From Isoetes taiwanensis (taxonomy: Eukaryota; Streptophyta; Lycopodiopsida; Isoetales; Isoetaceae): 64,000 nucleotides of DNA. Shown piece after piece: positions 46,976 through 58,710 of the stretch. Where the stretch lies: positions 13,234,716 to 13,298,715 of the forward strand of contig JAJEKV010000004.1 of the NCBI GenBank assembly GCA_021234155.1, read 5' to 3'. A program made the position numbers and the translations under genes. Every line of letters begins with the position of its first letter. Positions within the stretch are counted from its first letter, which is position 1. Under the pieces are notes generated by a model. That model made no database searches. It saw only the letters and a list, made by a program, of their open reading frames with translations, and was not told the origin of the DNA.

Positions 46976-47128
46976 AATGTAATTCTCGAAACCATTGCCA
47001 CCTAAAGTTAGTTAGACTCTTTTGGTAGTTAGGGTTTTCCGGCTTATAGATGCCATTTCTTCCCTTTTCATCATCATCAGCTCATCTGCGTTCTCCTTTT
47101 GTCGAGACTTTCTTCAGTCTACTTTCCC
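46976..47128 (+). repeat. left-end repeat 'S', copy 1 (153 bp)
   Basis: Matches 57295-57447 with one mismatch. Begins AATGTAATTCTCGAAACC. It marks the left end of tandem unit 1 (46976-57295). Confidence 0.95.
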
Positions 47129-47451
47129 TTTATCTCCACGTTTCTGTTGGGCTTCTACTCTATTCGATTTCCTTGTCTTATCGATTTCCTCATACCCATC
47201 ATTTTCGTGTTCTAGCCATGGCTGGAGTTTTTTGCTGCATTTTGTTCTCTTGTCGTGTTATACCCGAGTTCTTAGCTATGTTTCCTTCTGGTGGGTGCAA
47301 GTGCATGCCTTTTTTGCCGCTTGGATGACTAATTTGCTCCTACATTGCCTAGTTCGACCCTAAAATTATTTTTCGGGCACCTAGTTCGACTTTATATTTG
47401 TATATGGCCAAACGGCTTTCCCTGTGTTTTCTTTTCAACTCTGCTATCTGA

Positions 47452-48010
47452 TTGAAGTGGTCGACCATGTTTATTCCATCTTTTTCTTCTTCGGTTAGTC
47501 ATGATCTGAGAGAAGCAGTTCGGCCTGAGTTGCAGACAGCGGAAAAGGGAAAATCAAATTTGAGAAGCAGCATAAATTTGAGAAGCCTGCTACCGATTCA
47601 TGTTGCAACCAGAGTAAAATCCACAGGGGTTCATGATCTTGTGTCTAAATCTTGCCGTGTGACTTGCTTTGGCTTCAGGGTTCGGCAGTTCTCTGGGCAG
47701 GACCACATCTTGCAGGGAAGGCCCATCCATGAACTTATTTTTGGAAGCAAATTTCAGGCCAACATTGCCTTTGGGAATAAAACATTTTGATATGTATTTC
47801 CAGTGCGAAAGCTTAGGGGTTGCAGTGAGGGTTTTTTTTTTGACAAGTTGTTGGATAGAGATGTAGTCATGGACTGTGATTATTTCAGCATATACACAAC
47901 ATGAGCAAGCTCATTTGGCTTTAGACTGTTTCAGGAAAATGCAGCAGCATGGATTGAGGTCAGATAAGTTCGCCTTTTCAAGCATTCTGGAAGCATGTAG
48001 CAGATGCATT
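47452..48010 (+). pseudogene. PLS-class PPR protein fragment
   Basis: PPR proteins bind organellar RNA, and PLS types usually direct C-to-U editing. The N-terminal ORF (47452-47790) has a Ser/Arg-rich start that could be an organelle-targeting peptide, then ILQGRPIHELIFGSKFQANI (L/S-type motif). A frame change gives DMYFQCESLG, and another gives WTVIISAYTQHEQAHLALDC followed by FRKMQQHGLRSDKFAFSSIL and EACSR, a classic P/L repeat. Similarity ends at about 48010. Only two or three motifs remain out of the usual dozen or more, with two or three frame breaks, so it is a captured or truncated fragment inside tandem unit 1. Confidence 0.8.
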
Positions 48011-49233
48011 TATAAACAGGTCATTGGTAATGGAGACCAATTTTGGAGCAGGTTTTTTAGAATACTCTCATTGATAGAATTTTCATTCAGAATTTCCGCT
48101 ATGTGTTCCCAGAATTTGATTCAGAATTACTGCGATGTATTCCTAGAATTCCATCTGATACAAGTCCATCTCCCTGTGGTATCCTGTTACATTGACCTAA
48201 AGGCCAAAGCATTATTTGTGTTCATAGCGCGTTCAAGATTCTTTGCTTAAGTTGGGGTCCAGTAATTGATGGAGTTGTTTGAAGAGAATCGGCATGCTTA
48301 GAGTCTGTGATGCATCAAGTTGGGACCAATCATTGGTAGAGTTGTTTTAAGATCGTTGGTGAATCAAATCTGTGATTGATCTTTTCAGATAAGCATTCTT
48401 ACTTTCCCCTTTTTTCTTTCCATTGTAATAAGTGCTTTGGTTACTTTTATAGCTGTGCATTTCTTAACATAGCTTTGCGTCAGCCATAGCTTCTCAAGAC
48501 GTATCTTTCCTCTTTATTATTTGCTAGCGTATGTCGCTATGAGTTTAATCTTCGATTTCCTCACTACGCTGTCCATCCAAATTCCATATCCTTATCTTGC
48601 AATCAGAAGAACCCATCAAGACATCAAAATTTGGATGATATATCATGCTTAGAATAGAAACATGGCATGAAGGTGCAACTTCAAACTGCGTTCAGGAGTA
48701 TGTTATTATTCCCATATTACTTCAGATTACTTCAGGAGTCTGTTATTATTCCCATATTACTCCCAGGACTAGGTAACCACTTTAAATAGCTATATATCTG
48801 AGTTAAAGATGTGGGCTCTTGCTTTGGTAATGTCAATCTTTTATATTCGCCATACTAGCTTTCTTCTCTACAGCCATACCTGCCCTTCTCTCGAAGAAGC
48901 TAACGCATTTAGTACCACTCTCCTTTTCTCTTGAACTTCTAGATTGTTCCATTTCTTTGTTAGTTGGGACACTTTCGCTTATTCGAGGTGGCTTTTTATA
49001 GACGATTACCAGACATTCCACCCAGACTAGATGACCATTGAGTTGACATTGTGGTCTAAACTGGTTATGCCCCCAAACAAGTTTCTCATTGGGTATTTTG
49101 TATGGGAATTACATTTGTTCAAGATAATAATGTTTGTGCAGGTTTTCTATTTCGAAAAGGCCCTATAAAGAATTTGTACTTGACTTGTTGCCTAGCTCCC
49201 AAAGATTTTTATTTTATCAACCTACTTAAGCTA
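48011..49233. other. no gene recognised (interior of tandem unit 1)
   Basis: A short local duplication (TTCAGGAGT-CTGTTATTATTCCCATATTAC type) occurs at about 48692-48762. Nothing else is supported. Confidence 0.45.
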
Positions 49234-49250
49234 AGGTGTACTGTATTTTG
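49234..49250. repeat. target-site duplication, left copy (antisense L1)
   Basis: AGGTGTACTGTATTTTG, identical to 56117-56133. Confidence 0.95.
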
Positions 49251-49781
49251 TTTTTTTTAATTGAAGGCTTATAAGTATATTTATAGAAGTATAATTACAA
49301 AACTACTTTTTACAGGGAAGTATAACCCGTATAGTTATTCGGCTTAAAAGGATAATCAGAGAAAAAAGCCCAGCCAAATACATTAGGTTCACAACAGCTG
49401 ATAGGAGATTGTCCAGGGATGAGATAAATGAAGCTAGAAATGGGATTTAAGATTCAGATTCCCCCTTTTACGACCTCTGCCTCTAACCATCATTGAGAGA
49501 GTACAGAAAATACAGATGCAGGATTCCGCCATCGCCATGTTAAAACGCCACTTGCTATCCTTGGCTTCACAGATCATGCCTCTGCGGGCATCATAATTTT
49601 GATCACAACAACATCCACAGAAGCATAGTATATTGTGCTCTTAGGGTTGGAGGCCCAAAACCTTCACCCATTCATTATTCGCTTGCTTTCGTCCATCCTT
49701 TTCCACTTAAATTTACGCAGCAATATGAATATAATCCACACGACTGACACCAAAACTTAATAAGGATCATTACATGAAAAG

Positions 49782-52700
49782 TTAACTCTTTGCATTTATC
49801 CATCTAATGTCATATTCAATTTGTTTAATAACAGCTTCCGGGTGGATGATGTCATCGTTGAAGATGAACTCATTCCTTCCTTTCCATATTCTCCAAAGGA
49901 TAATATAAACCCTCCAGTCCGTAGGTTGCTCGGGCATAAAGAAATCTGTAGAGCTTAGGGAGATAAGGTCAGTGCCTATCAGATTTGAAGCAAGCTCCAA
50001 GATCCATTCTGACCACAGGCAGTTCCTAAAGAGATGGTCCTCATCTTCCTTATGAGACAAACATCACGGGACAAATGTCCGAGTCGTCATCCGAATCCTA
50101 TATTTTTTCTTTGTTTGTAGCTAGAGCCCTATGCCACAACTGCCACATGAATGATTTAATCTTGGGGGGGATAGGGCTGGACCACAAGAACTTTAGATTC
50201 CTAGCACACCTTTCCTTCCCAATTTGCCATTTAAAATGCAAAGTCATGGCCTGATCCTTCATAAGAAATCTGTATGCATTTTTTACTTTGAAGTCAGCTT
50301 TCCCCTTATGTTGCCAGTTATTAGCCTCTTCTATCCAGATGCCTTGGGTAAGCATTGAGCATATATTATTGTACAGCATTTCGGAATCCCCTTCTCCTGA
50401 GAGCTTTGAGTCCCTGTAGGGGATAATTCCTTGATCATTGAACATGTCCCTGATCGTACAGATGCCTTTGGAAGTCCAGAATCTGGCTTGTTCAGGGAAG
50501 TGGCAGGCAAGGCATAAAGAGGAATTGTTAGTAAGGAGGGCTGGGTTCCAAAATATGGATTGATCCATAGACAACCCTTCTTTCCAAGTGTACATCCCTT
50601 TAATCTGATCCCAGGCCTTGATCCACTTCTTAAGCAGGCCAGGGGTGGATTTGGGGACCAAGAAGGGAAAATAGATAGAATGGGGTAGATTAATTCTGAG
50701 ATTCCTCCATCCATAAGAGGTGCACTTACCCAGATAATGCCTGATAATAGTAGATACAGGATGGTTAATCTGGTTGTAGGCAGCCTTGTAGAAATATTTG
50801 GCTGCAAGAGCTATACCCTGTTTCTCTATATTGATCACACCTAACCCCCCATTTTTCTTGGTCTTGCAGCATTCCTTCATAGCAACAGGAATCCAGCATC
50901 TCTTGTTTTGGCCAGAGGAGATAAATCTGCCTATAATACTCTGAAGCTTGAAGGAAACTTTTTTTGGAGCTAAAATAACAGAGGACTGGTAAACATGAGA
51001 AGAGGAGATCACAAAGTTGGCTATAATTGCCCGTCCCTGCTTGGAAATATACTTGGAATTAAGACTGTCCACCTTCCTCTGAAACTTCTCAATTATATCA
51101 TTCCAAATATCTGATGGGCTGCCCTTCATAACCATCGGAATACCCAAGATTTTAGATGAATTGGTTGGTAAAATGTACTTACAGCCCATGAGAGCAGCCG
51201 TTTGCTCCCCTTTTACCTGATCCTTAGCTACAATTTTCGACTTCATAGGATTTATCTTGCAGCCCGATACTTCCCCAAACTCCTCCAGGATTGCTTGAGT
51301 GTTAATCAGAGATCTATTATCCATCGAAACCAGCAAGAATGTGTCATCTGCAAAATGTCCATTCAAAATCTGATCCAATTGCCCACTTCCTGGCAGGGTA
51401 AGCCCTTGAATCAGGTTAGTAGTCTTGGCTTCCTCCAATTTGCTATGGAGGCTTTCCATGATAATGAGAAAAAGAAAAGGGGCTAGGGGGCATCCTTGCT
51501 TTACCCCTCTTTCAAGGGGAAAGAATGGGCCACACTCCCCATTAATCAAAACCGAGGACCTGGAGTTAGACAGAATGGCTTTGAAGAGAAGGATGACCTC
51601 GTTTGAGAACCCTAAGGCATAGCAACATTTGAAAAGAAAATTCCAGCTAACCGAGTCGAAAGCCTTGGTTATATCCAATTTGATAAGGGCGACATCTTGG
51701 TGAGATTCTTTGGCCCAATGAAGACCCAATATAGCAGTGACAACATTATCTAGAATGAATCTGTCCTTCAGGTAAGCTGCTTGGGACGTACTGATAATCC
51801 TTTCCAGGATTGTCTTCAGTCTCCTGGCTATAGTACCTGATATTAGCTTGTAAATCACATTTGACAAAGAGATTGGTCTATAGTCCGAAAAGGTTGCAGG
51901 AACATCTTTTTTAGGAATGAGGGTAATAAGACTGGTGTTTATTCTTGCATCCAGGCATTTAGAGACCCTAAATTCATTGGCCAGGCATGTGATATCTTCC
52001 CCAATCATAGGCCACACCTTAATAAAAAATTCCACAGGAAGCCCATCAGGTCCCGGGCTCTTGCCTTTTTCCATTTCCTTTGCAAAAGAGTAGAGTTCTT
52101 CACTGGAGAAAGGCTTCTCAATGCTCAAATTCTCTCTTGGAAAACCTTTCTTTGCATATTAATGAACTTTGTCCATATCCCTGGGGCTGACCATCTCTGT
52201 TAGTTCCCATGATGTTTTTGAAGTGATCCTTTCTTTGCGGTTTTAATCGATTCTCCTCAGTGATGTCCTCCTCTCCAGCTCTAATTTCGAAAATATGGTT
52301 TCTTTTCACCCTCCCCTTGGCTTTGGCAAAAAAGAACTTGGAGCTACCCCTTTCATCTTCTTTAATTTCCTTAACTTTTGCCTTAAGTCTCCAACCCTCT
52401 GCAATTCTAATCTCTTCCTTCTCAATTTCGCACTAATATCTTCCTTATCTTCTTAGGCGTTTGTAAGACTCTCTCTCGAGGTTACGAAGGTGGATAGTTT
52501 TCTCAAGGTGCACTATCCTACCCCCGGACCTTAAGCCAATTTTTGGTGGCTTTGGCCACCTTGACCCACCGGTGCATCCGGCCGGTTCCTCCCAAGGGGG
52601 TGGGATATTTAGCCAGGATCTGCTGAAATCTTGTGCTAAACTCCTCATGATCCAGAAGGCTAGTGTTGAGCTTGAAGTAGGTCTTCCTTCTTTTGATAGA

Positions 52701-53433
52701 GTCCTTAGCCATGATCCTGAGCTGCTGGGGATAGTGGTCAGACAGGGTGTACCCCTCTAGGTTGTTCACTCTATTACTGTTATTCCATAAGTTCTCAGAG
52801 AGATAAAATCGTCATGCAAAACACAGTGGGATCCACCCTTTTATCCCAATCCAATTTGTAGGAATCTGCCTTGGTTCTAGCAAGCGTAAGATTGTTCCCC
52901 TCAATCGGGTTTTCGACCACGCCTCTTTTTTCCTTCTTATCTAAAGGTGCGTAATTCTTATTTTTCATAAAACTGTTAGTAACCATATTAATATCACCAC
53001 CTAAAATACATTCATCAAACTCTAAATTATCTAAGCTATTCTTGACCCTGTTCCAGATTTCCACTCTCTCCCCTGGATCATTATATGCATAAATGTTAAC
53101 AAGAGCTATTCTAATTTTAATAAAAGTACATAAAAGAATCGCCATCTACCATTTCTCCCATTCACCATATAAGTATTGGAAATATCCAAGTGATTATTCC
53201 AAGCAATAGCAATCCCACCCGAGGAGTCATTGGTGGGATTGACCATAAGTGAAACCATAAGGGAGAGTCCCCTCTCGATAATATTCTTTGTGGTCAAGGT
53301 CATGAATCTTATGCTCTGTATAAACGTAAAAATCAGGTTTGAGGGAATGAAGACATACCTTAAGCCTTTCCCTTTTGATAGTACTATTCAACCCCTGGAG
53401 ATTCCAGGTGATACAGCTAAGGTCTCTATCCAT
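49782..53433 (-). pseudogene. L1 ORF2: endonuclease, reverse transcriptase, C-terminal region
   Basis: ATG 53433-53431 overlaps the ORF1 stop (TAATG). The endonuclease starts LSCITWNLQGLNSTIKRERL and continues in shifted frames with VNIYAYNDP, GGDINMV (GDxN) and LSDHYPQQ. The RT is open from 52128 to 50098 with GKSPGPDGLPVEFFIKVWP, IKLDITKAFDSVSWNFLF, GVKQGCPLAPFLFLI and HFADDTFLLV (FADD box, 51343-51354). The zf-RVT-like end includes PPKIKSFMWQLWHRALA, and after a frame break HKEDEDHLFRNCLWSEW. At least five frame breaks, mostly in the endonuclease and linker, inactivate it. Confidence 0.9.
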
Positions 53434-55351
53434 TAGATTTTGTACTTACCTACATCCTCTCGGGCAAGGATGGATTGTTTCCTGGGGCTAGCACGGCTGG
53501 GACCCATATAAAGTTTTTTCTTACCCCTGCCCCTTCTTTTGTCAACCATCTTCCAGCAATTGTCCTCTAAATCCATGACCTCTTCAAGAGTGTGCTGAAT
53601 CTCTTCCTCTTCCTTATTAAACTCAGGATTAGGGTCTTCTTTTAGGGTGAAGACCAGGTTCCCTGTATCAATCTTCACCGACAAATTAGCATTTTTAAAC
53701 AAAAAGACCATATTATTGTTGAGCTCGATTTCAGGAAACTCTTGATTATAACCATGGTCTTTAGCTCTGGTTAGAGTAAATTGTTCCATATTCTGGTCCT
53801 GAACATTAGTCTTAGGCTCGAGATTCTGAACTTCCTGCCTGTCCTCGCTGATTGTAGTTTTAGGGACCCAGATCTGCTTAATGTTCTTTTGAGGATTGTT
53901 CTCTTTTTTCAGTAGTAGATGGGGACCGGCCTTTTAGAATAAGATAACGTGATATCCAAAAACTCATTCTCCCTGACTCTTGTTTTTATACTCTGGCCCC
54001 AGTCCGAAATAATTCTTTTGGAAACACAGACTGACGGGTAATTGGTTTGGGGAATATTGATCTCAATCACATCCCCCAAGGGGTTGGATGAGCCCGATGG
54101 GTGAGATTTGGTCCAAAAAACAGGGGGCAAATTGGAGAAGGATATCCAGGTAGTCATCCTGATATCCTTATCCATACCCAGAATGAAATCGGAATTCCAT
54201 CTCATCAAATAGAAGGGAGCATTGGCAATCGTGTATAACTTTCTTCTGAGAATATAGCCAACACAGATTTCATCTCTGAAAACAACGGAATGTTTTATTG
54301 TCAAGCTTGAGGATCGAGAGGATAGGAATGTCTTTGAGTTTTAGTGATCAATTCTTGACTTCCTCCTGAGAAGGGCATTTCCGCGGGAAATGGACTAAAA
54401 TAGCCTTCTTGGAGAAGATGTCAGCTGCAGAGTTGTCTGGTACCCCAAATAAATCGATGAACCCCTTTCCAGAATCATGTCTGACATTGTTAGTAGGAAC
54501 AGTGGGAACAAAGAGGGCACATCTTTCATTAAAATATTTTTATAGGAGAGGGGAGAATCAGGACCTTTAACCTTGTCGTTCTTGCCCACCACTGGTATGG
54601 TATTCGTGATCTTGTTTTCCCCCACCTTCGTTTTGGTAATGTTCAGAGCTGCCTGTTTTACCTCCTCGCAATTTTCGCAGTCACACGAGCTCACCTCCAC
54701 CGGGTTAAAGAACCCATTGGAATCCTTGATCTTGCATGCTTTGGCTGTTTTTTTCCTTCTCAGCTGGTAGACCTCCAGAGATGTCGAAACTCCCTCTAGG
54801 GGCTGATTCACGGCCAGCCCTTGTCTAAAAGTTTTCCTGTGCCTCTCGATAACATTATCGTCTGCCTCTTCCCATCTCTTAATTAACCTGATACTAGCGT
54901 TGGAGCTATCTTTCAATCCGTCCCATTTGATAATCAGATTTTTCACTTTAGCCAGCATTTCATCCATGAAAGATCTGAAGATGCTATTTTTCAAACTGCA
55001 GCAGTCCGTTTCAGTATGACCCTGTTTCACTGTTATGAGTTTGTACAGAGTATTGTCCATTTCCTGAACATAGCCAAAGGTATTCCAGACCCAGTCCCTG
55101 TCATTCGCCCTGCCTTCCATGTAGTCTTTATCTATGCCACTTAGCCTTTCTTTGCAAGCCAAGATTCCGACTTCCTCATGAACCCCCATGCAAAATGCAG
55201 CTGCTTTCTGCTGGTCCCGGATAATCTCTAAACCCATATATAATTCCTTCAAAACACTCCATCCTTTGTCCTGTCTGCTGTCCATCCAGAAGATTTGGTT
55301 CCATTCATCATCTTCTTTGCTAGACTTGGATGTGCTTGCCTTGGTTCTCAT
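53433..55351 (-). pseudogene. L1 ORF1 (gag-like), frameshifted
   Basis: Starts at or near 55351 (MRTKASTSKSSKEDDEW). The first 300 codons are largely helical and end in a Cys-rich patch, SSCDCENCEEVKQAA. After a frame change near 54500, GKGFIDLFGVPDNS and ILVHFPRKCPSQEEVK appear; after another, TWISFSNLPPVFW and VIEINIPQTNYPSVCVSKRI (54304-53909), the DUF4283-like part. A last frame (53789-53433) is acidic and then basic (KRRGRGKKKLYMG) and ends in TAA sharing its last A with the ORF2 ATG. Function would be RNA binding in the LINE RNP. Confidence 0.75.
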
Positions 55352-55646
55352 CTTGAGCGGAGGCTAACCGGAAGGGAGCAAGCTAAGCTTCGTCACAAAA
55401 TTGCAGAGGACCTAAAGCCGATGCCGTTACCCAGTTCTGAAAGCTGCCCCTACAGATCCTTACGCCTCAAGAAGTAACTGCCAATGATAGATTTTTCCCC
55501 CGCCCAAGAAGAACATCCAGAGAATGACCGGGGGGACGACACTGCCGTACCCTCGGAAATCCCGGAGGAACAAAATCTAAAAGACCCTACTGACCTCGAC
55601 TCTTGAAAAGAATAACCCCACCCGACCCAAGGACCTCTAGCCTATA

Positions 55647-56039
55647 CTAATTTGCTACCAGGAACCTCCACACCACCACATCTAAGTCCCTCAAGTGCTG
55701 GGAGGGGTGCAGATCAAAGAAGGCTGCCCAGTAATAGATTGGTTCAACACCAAATTCCAAGGGTGCACTCATCGTGAATAAATTGCGTTCGAAACTGTTA
55801 CCAAGACCAATATAGGGCCTGGAATTGTGAGCAGCCACTCTCAAAGATCCAGGTCTGTCAAAGCACACGATGCACAAGAAGAAGGTATTGAACCCGAATC
55901 TGCAGAAGCCAACCCTGGATCTAGACTCGATTACCCATCTAATTAAGTTTTCTACAATTCCTAGAGATTCTTGGTTTTCCTCCAGGATGTTAGTAATCCC
56001 CAACCCCTGGAGAACAGCTTCATACAAAGCCTCATCCAT
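55647..56039 (-). CDS. upstream ORF in the 5' region of the antisense L1
   Basis: 130 codons from ATG 56039 (MDEALYEAVLQGLGITNILE ... RDLDVVVWRFLVAN), intact. It starts 78 nt from the element's 5' end and ends about 300 nt before ORF1. No domain is recognised. It may be an ORF0-like addition, a remnant of the ORF1 N-terminus, or chance. The plus-strand frame at 55870-56184 crosses the insertion border and is not a gene. Confidence 0.4.
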   Translation of the reverse strand: MDEALYEAVLQGLGITNILEENQESLGIVENLIRWVIESRSRVGFCRFGFNTFFLCIVCFDRPGSLRVAAHNSRPYIGLGNSFERNLFTMSAPLEFGVEPIYYWAAFFDLHPSQHLRDLDVVVWRFLVAN

Positions 56040-56116
56040 CGGGGTATGGGAGAACACCAAGAAGCAAGACGCCCTCCTGAAGGCGCTCAACGTTCATCTT
56101 TTCCTACGTGCAATTC

Positions 56117-56133
56117 AGGTGTACTGTATTTTG
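56117..56133. repeat. target-site duplication, right copy (antisense L1)
   Basis: AGGTGTACTGTATTTTG, identical to 49234-49250. Confidence 0.95.
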
Positions 56134-57172
56134 GATAATGGCAAGAATTTGTCAACAATAGAGCTCTACATTAGAATTGACTAGGCCTTGTTATCCTGAT
56201 TCAGAGAAGTCTCTTCCTCATCTGGAAATTGCCTACAAGTCTGTGTATTGAACATGTTGATGTGATGGAGATTTGTTTTAAGGCTAGATTGATGGTGCAA
56301 GATGCTCCTAGATATCTAGGTGAGATTATCCTTTGTTTTCCTTGCTTGATAACCTGTTACAAATCTAGAAAATCTTGATTGGAACAAATTGTCATATTTT
56401 GAATGGAGATTGCATGTGCCTTGTGGAGTTTTCCTTGTATCCTTTGGTCATTCCAACATTTTTTCTTACAACTGTAGACCTATGCTAATACCCTTTTGGT
56501 TACCCTGGCTTGGTTTCGATGATGTTATTCTTGCCCATGATTTATACCTATACATTTATTACCTTGCCATATGTACAAGACCTATGGTGTTTTGTGGATG
56601 TAATGAGCATTATAGCTAGGCTTTTCATAGAGTTGAAAAAATGTTTATGTCCCCAAGTTTTGCCTCTCAATATTTACTAAATATAAATAACATCCACATT
56701 ACCCCTTCCTCGCATTTGCCTTGTAATTTGTGACGTTGATTAGTTGCACTTCTCTTGCTATTTGTAAACGTTTATATTTGGGAGGCTTTTGGAATGTCAT
56801 GGATGGCAATGATGAGTTTTTTGAATTGTAGAGATTGTCATACCTATGGTACCATTGAACTTGATGAGATGTTGAGGTAGTATGGTTTGTTTGGTCCCTA
56901 GTTGAATATGAAAGCCTGGTCGATAATTTGCCGATGAGTTATCTGTTAGTGGCTGCTGTAGATGTTCTGATAAAACTTCTCATGTTAAAATTCTCAAGGC
57001 AGATTGTCATGGTCAATTTAGCCAGAATTGAGGTGCTTTCCTTTCCAAACAATAGTTTCTTTTTATGAACGATTATTCTTGCTCCTGGGTTTAGGGCCTA
57101 TTGATATGAGATCCCTCGCACACTTTACTGTCCCTTACTTACAGGTCTGTAGACTTGCTGCCTCTGTTTTTC
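56134..57172. other. interior of tandem unit 1, no gene recognised
   Basis: Short frames only. It was continuous with 49250 before the LINE insertion. Confidence 0.45.
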
Positions 57173-57295
57173 AGCATTTTGTACATTGTATTGTTTTAGT
57201 GGAGACACCCAGATGGGGCTTTTCTTTTAGTTTCTCTCTTCTTGCTTGCTGGTTTTGAGAATTGAATTTATCTTCGTATCACGATAAGAAGATAA
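57173..57295 (+). repeat. right-end repeat 'E', copy 1 (123 bp)
   Basis: Identical to 59052-59174. It ends ...CACGATAAGAAGATAA and runs directly into the second 'S' repeat. Confidence 0.95.
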
Positions 57296-57312
57296 ATGTA
57301 ATTCTCGAAACC
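57251..57312. other. 62-bp near-palindrome at the E|S junction
   Basis: Arms of 25 bases (GGTTTTGAGAATTGAATTTA and on to TCTTC; partner starts GAAGATAAATGTAATTCTCG) pair at 22 of 25 positions around a 12-base loop, GTATCACGATAA. The left arm, loop and inner right arm belong to E; the outer right arm belongs to S. Confidence 0.9.
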
Positions 57313-57447
57313 ATTGCCACCTAAAGTTAGTTAGACTCTTTTGGTAGTTAGGGTTTTCCGGCTTATAGATGCCATTTCTTCCCTTTTCATCTTCATCAGC
57401 TCATCTGCGTTCTCCTTTTGTCGAGACTTTCTTCAGTCTACTTTCCC
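57295..57447 (+). repeat. left-end repeat 'S', copy 2 (153 bp)
   Basis: 99% identical to 46976-47128; start of tandem unit 2 (57295-59174). Confidence 0.95.
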
Positions 57448-57464
57448 ACCCGCCCGCCCGCCCC
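57447..57464. repeat. short CCCG microsatellite
   Basis: Four CCCG-type units directly after the S repeat, at the point where units 1 and 2 diverge. Confidence 0.7.
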
Positions 57465-57712
57465 TCACTTTACCTTCTTGTTTTTGTCACATTTTATGAG
57501 TTCCTAGCCTTATTAGAGGGCTTTTGTGCCATTTATGAACCTTGATGTAAGATCCTGATGTCTTGTAACCTTTTTGTGCTAGTACATCTTTGCTTTGGGT
57601 GTTGACTGTGAGTTTCTGGTCCTCTTGCCTACAAATGGTTTGTGTATGGTGTTGCTTATGCCAGTGAATGATGTGATTTATTGCCCCCTCGTGCTGCTGG
57701 TACGTGAGATGG

Positions 57713-58710
57713 TGGCCCTCATGCCAATGGTTGATGTGTTAGAATGTGGTTCGCTTGTGGGTATAGTTGGTTGTGAGATTATAGCCCTCGAGACAGAGAC
57801 TTTGTGGGCCCCATACCAAGCATTTGGTTGTGTAGAGGTTTAGTGTTGATTCAAATAGATCCATTTGTATCAACGTGATTGTTACAATATCCCCACCCTT
57901 GTAGTTCATATGCAGCTTGACAATTCATGAGCTTTTTCCATATACTCCTTTTTCCATTCTTCTCCTATATTAGCACATCTGCATCTTTTCATCCATTTGC
58001 TTGCTTGTAGACCTACCTACCGCCCACTCTAATATGCTTATTTATGAAAGGCCTTCATGTTTCTTGTGACAAGTTTTGATTATGATTTGTGACCTTTTTG
58101 CATATAGATCTTTATGTATGGTGGCCCTCGTGCCAGTGGAAGTTTGTGAGTTTTGTGGCCCTCGTGCCAGTGGTTGGTTGTGAGATTGCTGGCCCTCGTG
58201 CCTAGTATTATTGATTGTGAGAGGCCCTCGTGCCTAGTTTTGTTGGGTAAGGCCTAGTTTTATTGTGGATGTTCCTTACCTTTGGTGGTTATGCGTTTGT
58301 TGAAGGTATGGTCGTGGTAAGGCCCTCATGCTCTCTGATCTCTATCATTCTTTTGATCTCGGCTATCACTCTCGCCTGCTCTTCCTCCAAACCTTCTCAA
58401 CATTTGCTTTCCATTAATCCTGTACTCTTGTTGGATTTCTCTGTTGTGCAGACTGTGCAGGAGCATTGTGGCTCGGGCAGCATTAGCATGATGGCTAATG
58501 TGTGGCTCTTTGTGGCATGGTGGAGCATGATGGCTAATGTGTGGCTCTTTGTGGCATGGTGGCTTTGAGTTGGGCAGCATTAGCATTGTGGCTAATGTGT
58601 GGCTATTTTGTTGTGTGACCCAGTGGTGATTGTGAGATCTTGACATGTGTGCCAGTTCTTGGTTGTGATATTGGAGGCCCTCGTGCCTAGTGCAGTTGGT
58701 TGTGAGATTA
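57713..58710 (+). repeat. interspersed GGCCCTCGTGCC motif cluster
   Basis: GGCCCTCGTGCC or a one-base variant recurs at about 57713, 58131, 58159, 58191, 58224, 58323 and 58677. Several copies are followed by AGTGGTTGGTTGTGAG or TAGT...TTGTGAG. It is a decayed variable-length repeat inside tandem unit 2 with no protein evidence. Confidence 0.75.
58485..58562 (+). repeat. 39-bp perfect tandem pair
   Basis: Two identical units (58485-58523, 58524-58562), with a partial third at about 58579-58610. Confidence 0.95.

Larger units (their letters stand above)
49251..56116 (-). mobile_element. full-length L1-type LINE, antisense
   Basis: A 6.9-kb element flanked by a perfect 17-bp target-site duplication, with a short tail (8 T on the plus strand, 49251-49258). 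On the minus strand: 5' region with an extra ORF (56039-55647), ORF1 (55351-53433), ORF2 (53433-49782) and a ~520-bp 3' UTR. The RT part is open for 676 codons, but ORF1 and the endonuclease region carry frameshifts. It interrupts tandem unit 1 and is therefore younger than it. Confidence 0.95.

Noticed and set aside
57173-57447. Retrozyme or Penelope-type element with hammerhead ribozyme
   Set aside because: No hammerhead core (CUGAUGA ... GAAA) was found near the junction and no Penelope RT or GIY-YIG is present.
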